Source: Wolbachia endosymbiont (group B) of Parapoynx stratiotata
Lineage (GTDB): Bacteria; Pseudomonadota; Alphaproteobacteria; Rickettsiales; Anaplasmataceae
NCBI RefSeq assembly: GCF_947250635.1
Contig: NZ_OX366335.1
Span: forward strand, 186,001-250,000
Reading direction: 5' to 3'
Length of the DNA stretch: 64,000 nt
In this document: one piece after another, positions 18,033 through 28,380 of the stretch
How positions within the stretch are numbered: the stretch's first letter is position 1
Layout of the letters: the number at the start of each line of letters is the position of its first letter
The notes under the pieces: model-generated
Databases searched by the model: none
Seen by the model: the letters and a program-made list of their open reading frames with translations, nothing else
What the model was told of the DNA's origin: nothing
Program-made: the position numbers and the translations under genes

Positions 18033-19028
18033 TTACATTTCAACATAATTGCTTGCCTGTTGAACTAACATATCTATCACTTCTTTTACAGGCTTTTCTC
18101 TATCAACCATGCCAACACTTTGACCGGCCATTAAAGATCCTGTTTCAACATCTCCATCAATTACTGCCCTTCTTAAAGCTCCAGCCCAGAACTTTTCTAT
18201 TTCAAGCTGCCCATCTTCTTTTGAGATTTCTCCATTTTGATATTTATCAATAATGTCTCTTTGATGCTCCATAAAATCGTCACTTGCTTTGTTAGCTATA
18301 GCCCTTACTGGAATTACAGGGAAATCAGCACTAATCTGCACAGAAGATACAGCATTACGCGCAGCTGATTTGATGAATACTTCTTTAAAATTTTTGTGAG
18401 CGATTGACTCATTCGTGCAGACAAATAATGTACCTATTTGACAGCCACTTGCTCCCATTTCTAGGTAGTTCACTATCATTTCGCCTCTTCCTATTCCACC
18501 TGCAACAAATACCGGTGTTTTCTCATTTTTAAAATGAGGTAATATCTCTTGTGCGAGAACAGAAGTGCTAACAGGACCGATATGTCCTCCTGCTTCCATA
18601 CCTTCTATTATTAACGCATCTACTCCCATTTTTACTAACCTTTTCGCGAGGCTTAATGCTGGTGCAAAACACATAACTTCAATGCCCGCACTCTTGATTT
18701 TTTCTATATTAGGCTTCGTTGGTAGTCCACCGGCAAGCACTATATGGCTTACTTTCGTTTCAATGCACACATCTATCAACTCACTCAACTTTGGGTGCAT
18801 AGTAATTAGATTTACACCAAATGGTTTGTTAGTTAATTTCTGTGTCTCTATGATTTCTTTTTTCAGTAAGTCTGGAAACATTGCACCGCAAGCAATCACG
18901 CCAAATCCACCAGCATTTGAGATTGCTGAAACCAAATTTCTCTCTGAAACCCAGCTCATAGCACCACCCATTATGGCAAACTCACTACCGAGAAAATTTG
19001 TTCCTTTTTTCCAGAGGCTACTTAACAT
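18033..19028 (-). CDS. NAD(P)H-dependent flavin oxidoreductase, nitronate monooxygenase/FabK-like
   Basis: The 331-residue protein has a TIM barrel of the nitronate monooxygenase family. The N-terminal FMN-binding part reads 'IMGGAMSWVSERNLVSAISNAGGFGVIACG', split here from its continuation. A mid-barrel VEGxEAGGHxG-type motif appears as IEGMEAGGHIGPV, and 'VFVAGGIGRGEMIVNYLEMGA' carries the phosphate-binding GG. 'GCQIGTLFVCTNES' is also typical. Members either oxidise alkyl nitronates or act as the FMN-dependent enoyl-ACP reductase FabK; sequence alone does not decide which. Cytoplasmic. The stop of the upstream cytochrome b561 gene lies 5 bp before its start, so the two are probably co-transcribed. 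Confidence 0.88.
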   Translation of the reverse strand: MLSSLWKKGTNFLGSEFAIMGGAMSWVSERNLVSAISNAGGFGVIACGAMFPDLLKKEIIETQKLTNKPFGVNLITMHPKLSELIDVCIETKVSHIVLAGGLPTKPNIEKIKSAGIEVMCFAPALSLAKRLVKMGVDALIIEGMEAGGHIGPVSTSVLAQEILPHFKNEKTPVFVAGGIGRGEMIVNYLEMGASGCQIGTLFVCTNESIAHKNFKEVFIKSAARNAVSSVQISADFPVIPVRAIANKASDDFMEHQRDIIDKYQNGEISKEDGQLEIEKFWAGALRRAVIDGDVETGSLMAGQSVGMVDREKPVKEVIDMLVQQASNYVEM

Positions 19029-19033
19029 ATAAC

Positions 19034-19555
19034 CTATATCATACGTTTAAAAATGTTTTGTTTATCTATAAATGTGTGTTTTAAAGCACCAATTATATGC
19101 AAGGCTATAAAGAGTATCATAAAATATGCAAGTATCGAGTGTAACTGATTAGCTGCACTAGCTAGATCTTCATTATGGTTAATTAATAAAGGGATATGGA
19201 AAAAATATTTGATCTCTTTGCTAGAAGCAGAAGACATGACATAACCAGATAGTGGCATTAGCACCATCAAAGCATATAAACCAAAGTGTATCGTTTTGCT
19301 CGCATTGATTACAAATCGAGAAAAATTGGCTGGTAATGGCGGAACATAAGTAAAGACGCGAAAAAATATACGTACTATAATTAATCCAAGAACGGTGATA
19401 CCACAAGCCTTATGAACAGCGTATATGCTGAATTTAATTTCACTGCTAATCGGCAAACTTTTCATGTACAGCCCAGAACAAAGCATGCCAATAATAAAAG
19501 CAGACATTAACCAATGAATGATCCTTAAACCTAAACTATATTTATTGTCTTTCAT
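19034..19555 (-). CDS. Cytochrome b561 family protein
   Basis: The 173-residue protein has four hydrophobic helices and histidines placed as in the bacterial cytochrome b561 family: H14 in 'RIIHWLMS' (helix 1), the His in 'AVHKACG' (helix 2), 'HFGLYALMVLMPLSGY' (helix 3) and 'LHIIGALKHTF' (helix 4). These bind two b-type haems. The family carries out electron transfer in the inner membrane, often from quinol to periplasmic acceptors including superoxide (CybB type). Partner molecules are unknown here. First gene of a two-gene unit with the flavin oxidoreductase. Confidence 0.9.
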   Translation of the reverse strand: MKDNKYSLGLRIIHWLMSAFIIGMLCSGLYMKSLPISSEIKFSIYAVHKACGITVLGLIIVRIFFRVFTYVPPLPANFSRFVINASKTIHFGLYALMVLMPLSGYVMSSASSKEIKYFFHIPLLINHNEDLASAANQLHSILAYFMILFIALHIIGALKHTFIDKQNIFKRMI

Positions 19556-19819
19556 TAATTTTGATTACTCTAAAGTAGAATTTATATAGTAGAAAAACTA
19601 TTTCTCAATCAAAATTATCTATACATAATTTCGCTGCCTTGATCAACATAAGTGCAATAATTGTATGTGACACATAAACATTGTCTATCAGATCATGAAG
19701 AAGTGGTGAAGTTTTTGAGAGTTTTTCTATTGTAACGATGAGTTATAGCTTGTACAAGAAGCCTATTGACTTTAAGCACATTTTACCCTATACAATTCCA
19801 ATACCTTAAGCTACCAAGC

Positions 19820-20992
19820 ATGCCTGATCTAAAGACAATGATGCTAAACTTTGGCCCTCAGCACCCAGCTGCACACGGGGTGTTACGTCTTGTTTTAGAG
19901 ATGGATGGTGAAGTGATCGAGAGGGCAGATCCCCACATTGGACTTTTGCATCGCGGCACTGAGAAGTTAATAGAACATAAAACATATCTTCAAGCTCTGC
20001 CTTACTTTGACCGCCTTGATTATGTGTCACCAATGTCACAAGAGCATGCATATTCGTTGTGTGTAGAGAAATTGTTGCAATGTGAAATTCCAATTAGAGC
20101 AAAATATTTGCGTGTTTTGTTTTGTGAGCTGACAAGAATACTAAATCATTTACTAAATATATCTTCTCAAGCACTTGATGTTGGGGCGATGACTCCTCTT
20201 TTATGGCTCTTTGAAGAGAGAGAAAAAATACTCGAGTTCTATGAAAGGGCCTCAGGTGCAAGATTTCACGCAGCTTATATAAGGCCAGGTGGACTTGCAG
20301 CAGATATCCCAGAAGGTTTGATTGAAGATATTGCAAAATTTATAGAGCAATTTCCAAAGTATATAGATGATGTTGATGAACTTTTAACGGAAAATAGAAT
20401 ATGGAAGCAACGCACTGTAGGAATTAGTGAAATATCAATAAAACAGGCGCTTGATTGGGGCTTTAGTGGACCAATGCTCCGTGCTGCTGGGCTTGCTTGG
20501 GATCTGCGAAAAAGCCAGCCATATGAGATATATGATCAGCTAGATTTTGATATACCAATTGGCCAAAATGGTGACTGTTATGACCGTTATTTAGTAAGAA
20601 TGGCGGAGATTAGGCAATCTATCAGCTTGGTGAAGCAATGCGTAGAGAAGATACCTGAAGGGCCAATAAAAACTGAAGATAGAAAAATTTCTCCACCGCC
20701 AAGAGCAGAAATGAAAACATCGATGGAGGCTATGATCCATCATTTTAAGCTTTATTCAGAAGGATATAGTGTACCAGAAGGTGAAGCTTACACAGCTGTT
20801 GAGGCACCAAAAGGCGAGTTTGGAGTATATATAGTTTCAGATGGTACCAATAGACCTTATAGATGTCGAATAAGAGCACCTGGCTTTGCGCATTTACAAG
20901 CCTTAGACTTCATGGCAAAAGGACATATGCTTGCTGATATTGCAGCAATTATCGGTTCACTCGATATAGTCTTTGGTGAGATTGACAGGTAA
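19820..20992 (+). CDS. nuoD: NADH-quinone oxidoreductase subunit D
   Basis: Typical 49-kDa subunit sequence: '[18 protein letters not shown]' at the start, '[10 protein letters not shown]', '[17 protein letters not shown]', '[15 protein letters not shown]' and the C-terminal '[14 protein letters not shown]'. This subunit forms part of the quinone site of complex I at the peripheral arm. The ATG at 19820 gives 390 residues, the family's normal length; an in-frame TTG at 19766 would add an atypical 18-residue leader. The gene stands apart from other nuo genes, as is usual for Wolbachia where complex I genes are split. It converges on recJ with an 18-bp gap. The 19556-19819 spacer shows nothing recognisable. 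Confidence 0.95.
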   Translation: MPDLKTMMLNFGPQHPAAHGVLRLVLEMDGEVIERADPHIGLLHRGTEKLIEHKTYLQALPYFDRLDYVSPMSQEHAYSLCVEKLLQCEIPIRAKYLRVLFCELTRILNHLLNISSQALDVGAMTPLLWLFEEREKILEFYERASGARFHAAYIRPGGLAADIPEGLIEDIAKFIEQFPKYIDDVDELLTENRIWKQRTVGISEISIKQALDWGFSGPMLRAAGLAWDLRKSQPYEIYDQLDFDIPIGQNGDCYDRYLVRMAEIRQSISLVKQCVEKIPEGPIKTEDRKISPPPRAEMKTSMEAMIHHFKLYSEGYSVPEGEAYTAVEAPKGEFGVYIVSDGTNRPYRCRIRAPGFAHLQALDFMAKGHMLADIAAIIGSLDIVFGEIDR

Positions 20993-21010
20993 TTATTGTA
21001 AAATAGTAAC

Positions 21011-22747
21011 TCAACTAATGGTCAATACATCCTCTATTAAAAACTGCACAAATTCATTTCCATTCCAATAATTCATAGAGATTTTACCTAAAATTGATTT
21101 AACATTTCCCTGCATGATAGCAGAGCCAAGCTCGGTATTTGCAGAGCGAAACGCAATAGCTTTTACCATAACATTATCATCAGCAATAAAACATTTTATA
21201 TGATCAACTCCTATAACTTCCGGCTTTCTTATCTTTGCTCCTTGGATGATAAATCTCGGTTCAGGATTGCCAACACCAAATGGCTCTAAGCGTTGCAATT
21301 GATTCCACAGGGATAAGTTTATTGCTTTAGCTGTTACTATACCATCAGCTTTTATAGTTTTATCGTTTGTGGAGTTTGCAAATCTTTCAGTAAAGAAATC
21401 ATGTAGATCACTTATTTTATCTTCCTTAATCGAAAATCCTGCTGCCATACTGTGACCACCACCTTCAATGATTAGGTTGGTAAATTTTGCAGAAAGAACC
21501 GCAGCACCAATATCTACCCCAGAAATTGATCTGCAGCTTGCTTTTCCTATTCCATTATTTAAAGATATTACTATCGTTGGTAAGTGAAATTGCTCCTTTA
21601 GTCTTGATGCAATTATACCAATTATTCCCTGGTGCCAGTTGCCACTTACCATTATAAAATTTACACCTAATTGTGCAAATTTTCCTGCTTGTGTTGTAGC
21701 TTCCAAAATAGCCTCATTTTCTAGCATTTTTCTTGCATTATTTAAATCTATTAATTTTAGCGCGATTGAATGTGCATCATCATCATCGGTGGAAAGCAAC
21801 CTTGCACCGAGCGATGCTTCTCCAATTCTTCCTCCGGCATTTATGCACGGTCCAATGCTAAACCCTAATCGTGAAACACTTGGTTTTTCAAGGATTCCCA
21901 AAGCGTCAAACAAAACACGTAAGCCAACATTTTTTCTTGCTGACATAACTTTTAATCCTTGTAAAACAAAAGCCCTATTTAGGCCTGTAATCTGCATAAC
22001 ATCGCAAACAGTTCCAAGAGCAACCAAATCCAGTAGATCAAATAAATCTGGTTCTTTTTTGTTGGTAAAAAATCCTTGCTCACGTAGGCTTCTATTAAGA
22101 GCAACAATTAGCAGAAATGACACTCCAACTGCTGCAAGATTAGTATAAGAAGAGCTCTCATCAAGGCGGTTGGGATTAACAACTGCTACAGCACTTGGTA
22201 ATTTTTCTGTTCCAAGGTGATGGTCGACAACTATAATATCAAGTCCAAAGACTTTTGCATCTTCTATTGGTTGATATGCAAGCGTACCGCAATCAACAGA
22301 AATACATAAATCAATACCATTCTTTTTAAGTTGTAATAAAGCATCTGTGTTCAATCCATAGCCCTCATCAACACGATCTGGAATATAGATTATAGAGTGT
22401 GTCCCAATCGCTCTTAGGTACCTATTAATCAATGCTGATGACGTTGCACCATCAACATCGTAATCACCAAATATTGCAATATTCTCATTATTGTTTATTG
22501 CTTTTATTATGTGAGAAACAGCTTTATCCATATCAAGGAGGTGAAAGGGATCTGGTAATAGCGATCTGATTAGTGGGTGTAAGAAGTCATGTGCATTTTC
22601 TATGTTAACACCACGAGCAACTAATATTCTTGCTAATATTTCTGGCAACTCAAATCTCTGTATAAGAGTAAAAATCTCCCTTTGATCTGCTTCTTGTAAC
22701 TTCCACAGTGCATTTGTTATGCTGCGTTTTTCAATATCAAGTAGCAT
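21011..22747 (-). CDS. recJ: Single-stranded-DNA-specific exonuclease RecJ
   Basis: The protein has 578 residues. The DHH phosphoesterase motifs are present in order: 'IFGDYDVDGATSSALI' (motif I, DxDxDG), 'ISVDCGT', 'DIIVVDHHLG' (motif III, DHH), 'NPNRLDESSSYTNLAAVGVSF', and the DHHA1 part 'GGGHSMAAGFSI' in the second half. RecJ degrades single-stranded DNA 5' to 3' with Mn2+ and acts in RecF-type recombination and mismatch repair. The length is normal and no defect is seen. A minus-strand promoter-leader cassette (23087-23330) lies 340-580 bp upstream and may contribute to its expression. Confidence 0.95.
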   Translation of the reverse strand: MLLDIEKRSITNALWKLQEADQREIFTLIQRFELPEILARILVARGVNIENAHDFLHPLIRSLLPDPFHLLDMDKAVSHIIKAINNNENIAIFGDYDVDGATSSALINRYLRAIGTHSIIYIPDRVDEGYGLNTDALLQLKKNGIDLCISVDCGTLAYQPIEDAKVFGLDIIVVDHHLGTEKLPSAVAVVNPNRLDESSSYTNLAAVGVSFLLIVALNRSLREQGFFTNKKEPDLFDLLDLVALGTVCDVMQITGLNRAFVLQGLKVMSARKNVGLRVLFDALGILEKPSVSRLGFSIGPCINAGGRIGEASLGARLLSTDDDDAHSIALKLIDLNNARKMLENEAILEATTQAGKFAQLGVNFIMVSGNWHQGIIGIIASRLKEQFHLPTIVISLNNGIGKASCRSISGVDIGAAVLSAKFTNLIIEGGGHSMAAGFSIKEDKISDLHDFFTERFANSTNDKTIKADGIVTAKAINLSLWNQLQRLEPFGVGNPEPRFIIQGAKIRKPEVIGVDHIKCFIADDNVMVKAIAFRSANTELGSAIMQGNVKSILGKISMNYWNGNEFVQFLIEDVLTIS

Positions 22748-23086
22748 ATTTTTTGTAAATAAAACTACTTTACCAGAACTTTTACGCTTGTTCTATAATT
22801 GTGTTAGACTTCTGTATAACCTAAAGAAAGATATAGGAGAGTGTCACTCGAAAGGAATCACATTTATTTTGACAAAGAGCATCTGTAAAATCTGATACTT
22901 CTTCTTGCATAACATGCTCTTTAATTAGTATTATATCTATATTAGCATATAAGTGTGAATATTATATTAGTGTAATTACTTTTTGGTATACATGACAAAT
23001 TTATGCCTGGAAACAGTTTTTGGTTACTCAAACCTTTTCTACCTTTATTTCATATTCTTTAAAGTATTTTTTGCACTTTCTTTATA

Positions 23087-23330
23087 AAAACCATAGGTAC
23101 CAATCGGTTTTTAGCTTAAGAATAAAGGTTAAGTATCTGGAATTCTGGACATAAAATCCTCCTGAAAGATTAGAAAGAAAATGCAGCGCACATACAACAG
23201 AATTTGAACACGTGCTGAAGAGTACGTTTTTTGTTGAAAAATTGACTGAAAAGTCTGCAGACGAAGATAGATTTTTGAGCTCTTAAAATACCTCTACTGT
23301 TAGAGTAAGGAAAGCGAGAAGGTTTGTCAA
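23087..23330 (-). promoter_or_regulatory. Promoter-leader cassette A with micro-ORF, in the 22748-23406 spacer
   Basis: Read on the minus strand: TTGACA (23330-23325), a 17-bp spacer and TACTCT (23307-23302). Next comes leader box aaatctatcttcgtctgcag (23274-23255), AGGAGG (23163-23158), and 8 codons encoding MSRIPDT-stop (23152-23129). The cassette ends in a near-palindrome attggtacctat (23104-23093) and 'ggtttt'. The same parts occur in the same order at 43053-43275 on the plus strand, with 18/20 identity in the leader box and about 80% identity from AGGAGG onward. Transcription points at recJ. No other gene is visible in the 659-bp spacer. Confidence 0.6.
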
Positions 23331-23406
23331 GCAATCTTTATTGGCTGTTGTACTAGAATTCAGTTTTTCGTATAATTTGCTAGAATTTGTGTGAAGAATT
23401 TTAAAT

Positions 23407-24729
23407 ATGAAAGGCCTATATATTAAAACTTACGGCTGTCAGATGAACGTTTATGACTCCATTTTAATGGAGAATATAGTTAAGCCTTTAGGGTTCAACG
23501 TTGTTAGTGATGCAGAACAAGCTGATTTGGTGATATTGAATACTTGTCATATTAGAGAAAAGGCAGCAGAAAAGCTTTACTCAGAGCTTGGAAGAATCCA
23601 TTCATCACAAAAAAATAAGGAAATGACCATAGTGGTGGCTGGATGTGTAGCGCAAGCAGAGGGAGAAGAAGTGTTCAGAAGGGCTCCTTTTGTTGATATT
23701 GTTGTTGGTCCGCAGAGTATTTCTGCTTTACCGGAGTTAATAGTCAAAGCAAGCAGAAGTAAAGGTCATGTAATAAATACTGATTTTCCAGAAGTTGCGA
23801 AGTTTGATAAATTGCCAGATGAATGCTATGGCAATAGCCAGGGGTCTTCTGCGTTTCTTGCCATACAAGAAGGTTGTGATAAATTTTGTACGTTTTGTGT
23901 GGTACCATATACACGCGGGGCTGAGTATTCACGACCAGTAAATGAAATATTCCGTGAAACATTGAAGTTAGTTGCAAATGGGGCAAGGGAAATCAATTTG
24001 CTCGGTCAAAATGTTAATGCTTATCATGGAGAGTGCGAAGGAGAGGTGTGGGATTTAGGAAAATTAATTAGTCACATTGCTAAAATTGAAAAGCTAGAAA
24101 GAATCCGCTACACAACTTCTCATCCAAGAGATATGCACGAATCTCTCTACTTGGTACATGCGGAGGAATCAAAACTCATGCCGTTTGTTCACCTACCTGT
24201 GCAGTCAGGTTCGAATAAAATATTGCATGCAATGAATAGAAAACACACGGCAGAGGAATATTTGGGAATAATAGACAGATTGCGCAAATTGAAACCTGAA
24301 ATTGAATTTTCTTCTGATTTTATCGTTGGCTTTCCTGGAGAAACTGAAAAAGATTTTGAAAAAACTATGAAATTAGTAGAAAAAATAAAATATGCTCAGG
24401 CTTATAGTTTTAAATATAGCCCAAGGCCAGGAACGCCAGGTGCGGAAAGAAAAGATCAAGTACCAGAAGAGGTTAAAACAGAGCGCCTTCTTCGTTTACA
24501 GAAATTAATTAGTGAACAACAACTTGAATTTAACCAGAGTATGATAGGCAAAACTGTATCTGTTCTATTCAGTGATAAAAAAGGTAAACACCAAAATCAA
24601 ATTATTGGTAAAAGCCCATACATGCAATCAGTATGCGTTGATGATCCTGACGATAAATACAAAGATAAAATAGTAAATGTAAGGATATTGGAAGCTCGGC
24701 AAAATAGTTTGTTGGGATGCGCTGCCTAA
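23407..24729 (+). CDS. miaB: tRNA-2-methylthio-N6-dimethylallyladenosine synthase MiaB
   Basis: The 440-residue protein has the three-domain build of methylthiotransferases. The N-terminal domain carries cysteines in 'YGCQMN', '[10 protein letters not shown]' and '[10 protein letters not shown]' that hold the auxiliary 4Fe-4S cluster. The radical-SAM domain has CDKFCTFC (CxxxCxxC). The C-terminal TRAM domain begins near '[10 protein letters not shown]'. It adds the 2-methylthio group to i6A37 of tRNAs reading UNN codons. Upstream is the 22748-23406 spacer with cassette A on the other strand; a terminator follows the stop. Confidence 0.96.
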   Translation: MKGLYIKTYGCQMNVYDSILMENIVKPLGFNVVSDAEQADLVILNTCHIREKAAEKLYSELGRIHSSQKNKEMTIVVAGCVAQAEGEEVFRRAPFVDIVVGPQSISALPELIVKASRSKGHVINTDFPEVAKFDKLPDECYGNSQGSSAFLAIQEGCDKFCTFCVVPYTRGAEYSRPVNEIFRETLKLVANGAREINLLGQNVNAYHGECEGEVWDLGKLISHIAKIEKLERIRYTTSHPRDMHESLYLVHAEESKLMPFVHLPVQSGSNKILHAMNRKHTAEEYLGIIDRLRKLKPEIEFSSDFIVGFPGETEKDFEKTMKLVEKIKYAQAYSFKYSPRPGTPGAERKDQVPEEVKTERLLRLQKLISEQQLEFNQSMIGKTVSVLFSDKKGKHQNQIIGKSPYMQSVCVDDPDDKYKDKIVNVRILEARQNSLLGCAA

Positions 24730-24736
24730 TTAGAGA

Positions 24737-24780
24737 AAAGTGCTCCTATGCTCTCATGTAGAAGCACTTTGTGTGTTTTT
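24737..24780 (+). terminator. Rho-independent terminator candidate after miaB
   Basis: Inverted arms aaagtgct (24737-24744) and agcacttt (24763-24770) enclose an 18-nt loop and are followed by gtgtgttttt. The position 8 bp after the miaB stop supports a terminator. The long loop makes it moderate. Confidence 0.6.
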
Positions 24781-24793
24781 ATAAGTTTATAAG

Positions 24794-25027
24794 CTATCTA
24801 GATTTAATCCTTAAGGGACTACAACTCTCTGTTACGCAATCATATGAGACTTGATATAATAGATTTGCGGGATTTTTTTTCTTTTCCCACTGATAGTGTA
24901 CTTTTTCAACCTTTCCAGAATTATTATATTCATAAGAAAGCGATCTCCAAATAACGCTGCTTTTACTATTATTTTTGTTAGCATCGTGAAATTTCTGATA
25001 AGGCCAACTGTTATTGTCTTTATTCAT
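24794..25027 (-). CDS. Small hypothetical protein
   Basis: A 77-residue soluble, Asn/Lys/Ser-rich protein starting MNKDNNSWPYQKFHD and ending with CVTESCSPLRIKSR. Two cysteines are near the C-terminus; there is no signal peptide or membrane segment. An in-frame TTG at 25081 would extend it, but that TTG is part of a TTGACA -35 box (25076-25081), so the ATG at 25027 is the sensible start. No family recognised. It is divergent from ileS and convergent with miaB, and it has its own candidate promoter. Confidence 0.5.
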   Translation of the reverse strand: MNKDNNSWPYQKFHDANKNNSKSSVIWRSLSYEYNNSGKVEKVHYQWEKKKNPANLLYQVSYDCVTESCSPLRIKSR

Positions 25028-25053
25028 CTTTAACTTAAGTAAATAAGTCTGAT

Positions 25054-25081
25054 TTATTAATATGCTGTATAATAATGTCAA
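25054..25081 (-). promoter_or_regulatory. Candidate promoter of the small gene ending at 24794
   Basis: On the minus strand TTGACA (25081-25076), a 16-bp spacer and TAATAA (25059-25054), with the ATG 26 bp further on. The consensus -35 and the distance to the start fit a sigma-70-type promoter. Confidence 0.45.
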
Positions 25082-25165
25082 TACCTATCAATGTTTATAG
25101 AAACAGAGTTTTTGGATTTGTAATTTTCCAGAAAGCTCTATATTCTTTGATTTTATCCAGTTAAA

Positions 25166-28100
25166 ATGAATATGAAGTATTATCCTGATACAAGCAGCAG
25201 TCCTGATTTTTCATTGCTAGAAAAGGAAATCATAAAATTTTGGCAGGAAAATAAAATTTTTGAGCAGTCAGTCGAGAAACGTTCCAAGGATCATTGTTTT
25301 GTATTTTATGATGGGCCTCCGTTTGCAAATGGACTTCCGCATTACGGACACTTGCTTACTGGTTTTATAAAAGATGCATTTGCAAGATATCAAACTATGC
25401 TGCAAAAAAGGGTTGAACGCAGATTTGGTTGGGATTGCCATGGGCTACCGGCTGAGATGGGCGCGGAAAAGGAACTTAGAATATCTGGTAGAACTGAGAT
25501 AGAGAAATTTGGCATTGAAAAATTCAATAATCATTGCCGTACTTCTGTGATGAAATTTTCATCAGAATGGGAGAAGTATGTAAATAGACAAGCAAGATGG
25601 GTAGATTTTCACAATGACTATAAGACTATGGATAAGTCATTCATGGAGTCGGTCATGTGGGCATTTAAGCAGCTTTATGATAAAGGTCTGGTGTATGAAT
25701 CAATACGCGTTGTTCCCTATAGCTGGGCGTGCGAAACTCCACTCTCTAATTTTGAAACAAGGCTTGATAATGCATATAGAGAAAAAATTAGCAAAGCTGT
25801 AACTGTTGCTTTTGAACTTTTAGAAAATCCAAAGCAATTTAAACAAAAATGTAGATTACTTGCTTGGACTACAACGCCTTGGACGTTGCCGAGCAATCTT
25901 GCACTGGCAGTAGGGGAGGATATTGAGTATTGTATGGTGTTAGTAAATGGTGAAGTCTGCATCTTTGCTGAAAGTTATTTAGAGAAATTTGTCAGCCACT
26001 GTGAACAAAGCAATATTCAATATGAAAACTGTAATACAAAACTTAAAGCGAGTGATCTTGCAGGTCTTTCCTATAAACCACTGTTTGATTACTTTAAAGA
26101 TACAAAAAATGCGTTCCGTGTTTTCATTGCTGATTATGTTACAGGAGAAGATGGTACTGGTGTTGTGCACACTGCTCCTGGATTTGGTGAAGAAGATTTT
26201 TACCTTTGCCAAAGCCATGATATTCGAGCTGTTTGTCCAATTGATAACGGTGGGAAATTTACTGCAGAAGTTTCGGATTTAACAGGAGTTCATGTTTTTG
26301 ATGCCAATGATACAGTAATCAAGAAATTAAAAAGGCAGGGGAGCTGGTTTAAAACTGAGCAATATATTCACAATTATCCACACTGCTGGAGAACTGACAC
26401 TCCTTTAATCTACCGCACTATGCCTTCTTGGTATGTTGCCGTTACAAAATTCAAAAGCAGAATGGTAGAGCTAAATAAGAGAGTTAATTGGATACCAAAC
26501 CACATTAGAGATGGTCAATTTGGAAAATGGCTTGAAGGAGCGCGCGACTGGTCTATTTCACGCAATCGATTCTGGGGTACTCCAATTCCTGTGTGGAAAT
26601 CAGACGATGCAAAATATCCAAGAGTGGATGTGTATGGCTCAATAGCAGAACTAGAGCGAGACTTTAATGTTAAGATAGATGACTTGCACAGACCGTTTAT
26701 CGATACTTTGACGAGACCAAATCCTGATGATCCAACAGGAAAATCAGTTATGCGTCGTGTGCCTGATGTGTTTGATTGTTGGTTTGAGTCTGGCTCGATG
26801 CCGTTCGCGCAAGTTCACTATCCGTTTGAAAATAAAGAATGGTTCGAGAAAAATTTCCCTGCGGATTTTATCACTGAATATATAGCACAAACAAGAGGAT
26901 GGTTCTATACGCTTTTTGTGCTTTCCACTGCTTTATTTGACAGTGAGCCATTTAAGAACTGCATATGCCACGGTGTGGTTCTTGATGTGAAAGGGCAGAA
27001 ATTATCCAAACGTCTGAATAATTATGCGGACCCAATGGAAGTGTTTGACAAATATGGTTCTGATGCGCTGCGTTTTCTTATGCTGTCTGGTTCCATTGTC
27101 TGCGGTGGTAATTTACTACTCGACAAAGAAGGAAATTTAGTGCGTGATGTTCTGAAAAACGTAATAAAACCTATTTGGAACAGTTATCACTTTTTTACTA
27201 TGTATGCAAATGCAGATGGAATTAAAGCTGAGATTTGTCAAGATTATCAAAGTACTATTGATCGCTACATGATTTCAAAATGTTTTGAAGCTGTGGAAGG
27301 CATCCAAGCTTCTATGAACAACTATAACTCTCAGGAAGCTTGCAAAATCTTGACAGATTTTTTTGAAGTGCTAAATAATTGGTATATTCGTCGCAGTCGC
27401 GAGCGTTTTTGGAAAAGTGACTTAGATCAAGATAAAACCGACGCTTATAATGTGCTATACACAGTTTTTTATTACATGCTTCGAGCTGCAGCTCCTTTGT
27501 TGCCACTCATAACAGAGACTATATGGCAAGGGCTTAAGTACAAAGAAACATCTGTTCATTTGGCTGATTTTCCACAATCAGATAGATATGACAGTGAACT
27601 CATTGCCAAGATGGATTTGGTAAGAGAGATATGTAACTCTGCATTATCCATCAGAAATACGTTTAATATACGCATCAGGCAGCCACTTGGCAGTATGACC
27701 ATTTATCATAGGTCTTCCTGCGATTTCCTTGAAAATGAATATCAAGAGATAATAAGAGATGAGGTAAATGTAAAAAAATTAGAATTAGTAAACAGACTTG
27801 AAGATATTGCATCACTAGAGCTAAAACTAAATTTTCCGCTACTTGGTAAGAAGATTGCAGATAAAATCAAGAAACTAGTTCAATATGTCAAAGAAGAAAA
27901 GTGGAAGCAAATTGAGAATGAGCAAATATTTCTGGGGGATGAAACAGAGAACTATACTATAGAAAAAGGTGAATATGAACTATTGTTAAAAGCAAACAGT
28001 GAATATTCTTCTGTATTTGATAACAATAAAGGGATTGTTATTCTGAGCACTGAGCTCGATGATGAACTAATTCTAGAAGGGCTTGCGAGAGATGTTGTGA

Positions 28101-28336
28101 GGCTTATTCAAGAAACTAGAAAACAAGCTGATTTTCATATATCAGATAGAATCAGAGTAATAATCAAAACAGAAGATGAAAAAATTAAGGAAGCAATAAA
28201 TACATGGGTTGAATATATAAAAGAGCAGACTCTTGCCTTATCTTTGGACATTAATAAAGAGATCGAAGCCGATTTCTATTCTAAGGAATACCAAGGTTTG
28301 ACAGTTGGTATTAAGTTAATAAAGTTGCAAAGTTAG
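25166..28336 (+). CDS. ileS: Isoleucyl-tRNA synthetase
   Basis: The class I synthetase has 1056 residues. Its signatures are 'DGPPFANGLPHYGHLL' with HYGH at 59-62 (HIGH motif), 'GWDCHGLPAE', 'WTTTPWTLPSN' at the start of the editing (CP1) domain, and 'KLSKR' at 612-616 (KMSKS motif). The wording of the first motif and the length match the eukaryote-like IleRS type 2 seen in Rickettsiales rather than E. coli IleRS; this subtype call is from memory of the motif and should be treated as an inference. It charges tRNA-Ile in the cytoplasm. No internal repeat insertion is seen. Confidence 0.97.
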   Translation: MNMKYYPDTSSSPDFSLLEKEIIKFWQENKIFEQSVEKRSKDHCFVFYDGPPFANGLPHYGHLLTGFIKDAFARYQTMLQKRVERRFGWDCHGLPAEMGAEKELRISGRTEIEKFGIEKFNNHCRTSVMKFSSEWEKYVNRQARWVDFHNDYKTMDKSFMESVMWAFKQLYDKGLVYESIRVVPYSWACETPLSNFETRLDNAYREKISKAVTVAFELLENPKQFKQKCRLLAWTTTPWTLPSNLALAVGEDIEYCMVLVNGEVCIFAESYLEKFVSHCEQSNIQYENCNTKLKASDLAGLSYKPLFDYFKDTKNAFRVFIADYVTGEDGTGVVHTAPGFGEEDFYLCQSHDIRAVCPIDNGGKFTAEVSDLTGVHVFDANDTVIKKLKRQGSWFKTEQYIHNYPHCWRTDTPLIYRTMPSWYVAVTKFKSRMVELNKRVNWIPNHIRDGQFGKWLEGARDWSISRNRFWGTPIPVWKSDDAKYPRVDVYGSIAELERDFNVKIDDLHRPFIDTLTRPNPDDPTGKSVMRRVPDVFDCWFESGSMPFAQVHYPFENKEWFEKNFPADFITEYIAQTRGWFYTLFVLSTALFDSEPFKNCICHGVVLDVKGQKLSKRLNNYADPMEVFDKYGSDALRFLMLSGSIVCGGNLLLDKEGNLVRDVLKNVIKPIWNSYHFFTMYANADGIKAEICQDYQSTIDRYMISKCFEAVEGIQASMNNYNSQEACKILTDFFEVLNNWYIRRSRERFWKSDLDQDKTDAYNVLYTVFYYMLRAAAPLLPLITETIWQGLKYKETSVHLADFPQSDRYDSELIAKMDLVREICNSALSIRNTFNIRIRQPLGSMTIYHRSSCDFLENEYQEIIRDEVNVKKLELVNRLEDIASLELKLNFPLLGKKIADKIKKLVQYVKEEKWKQIENEQIFLGDETENYTIEKGEYELLLKANSEYSSVFDNNKGIVILSTELDDELILEGLARDVVRLIQETRKQADFHISDRIRVIIKTEDEKIKEAINTWVEYIKEQTLALSLDINKEIEADFYSKEYQGLTVGIKLIKLQS

Positions 28337-28380
28337 TAATGTTTATGCTATACTTAGATTGCTTAGGGTAAGGTAATAAT

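Noticed and set aside
19766-19819. TTG start of nuoD
   Set aside because: The 18 extra residues are not NuoD-like; ATG at 19820 gives the standard length.
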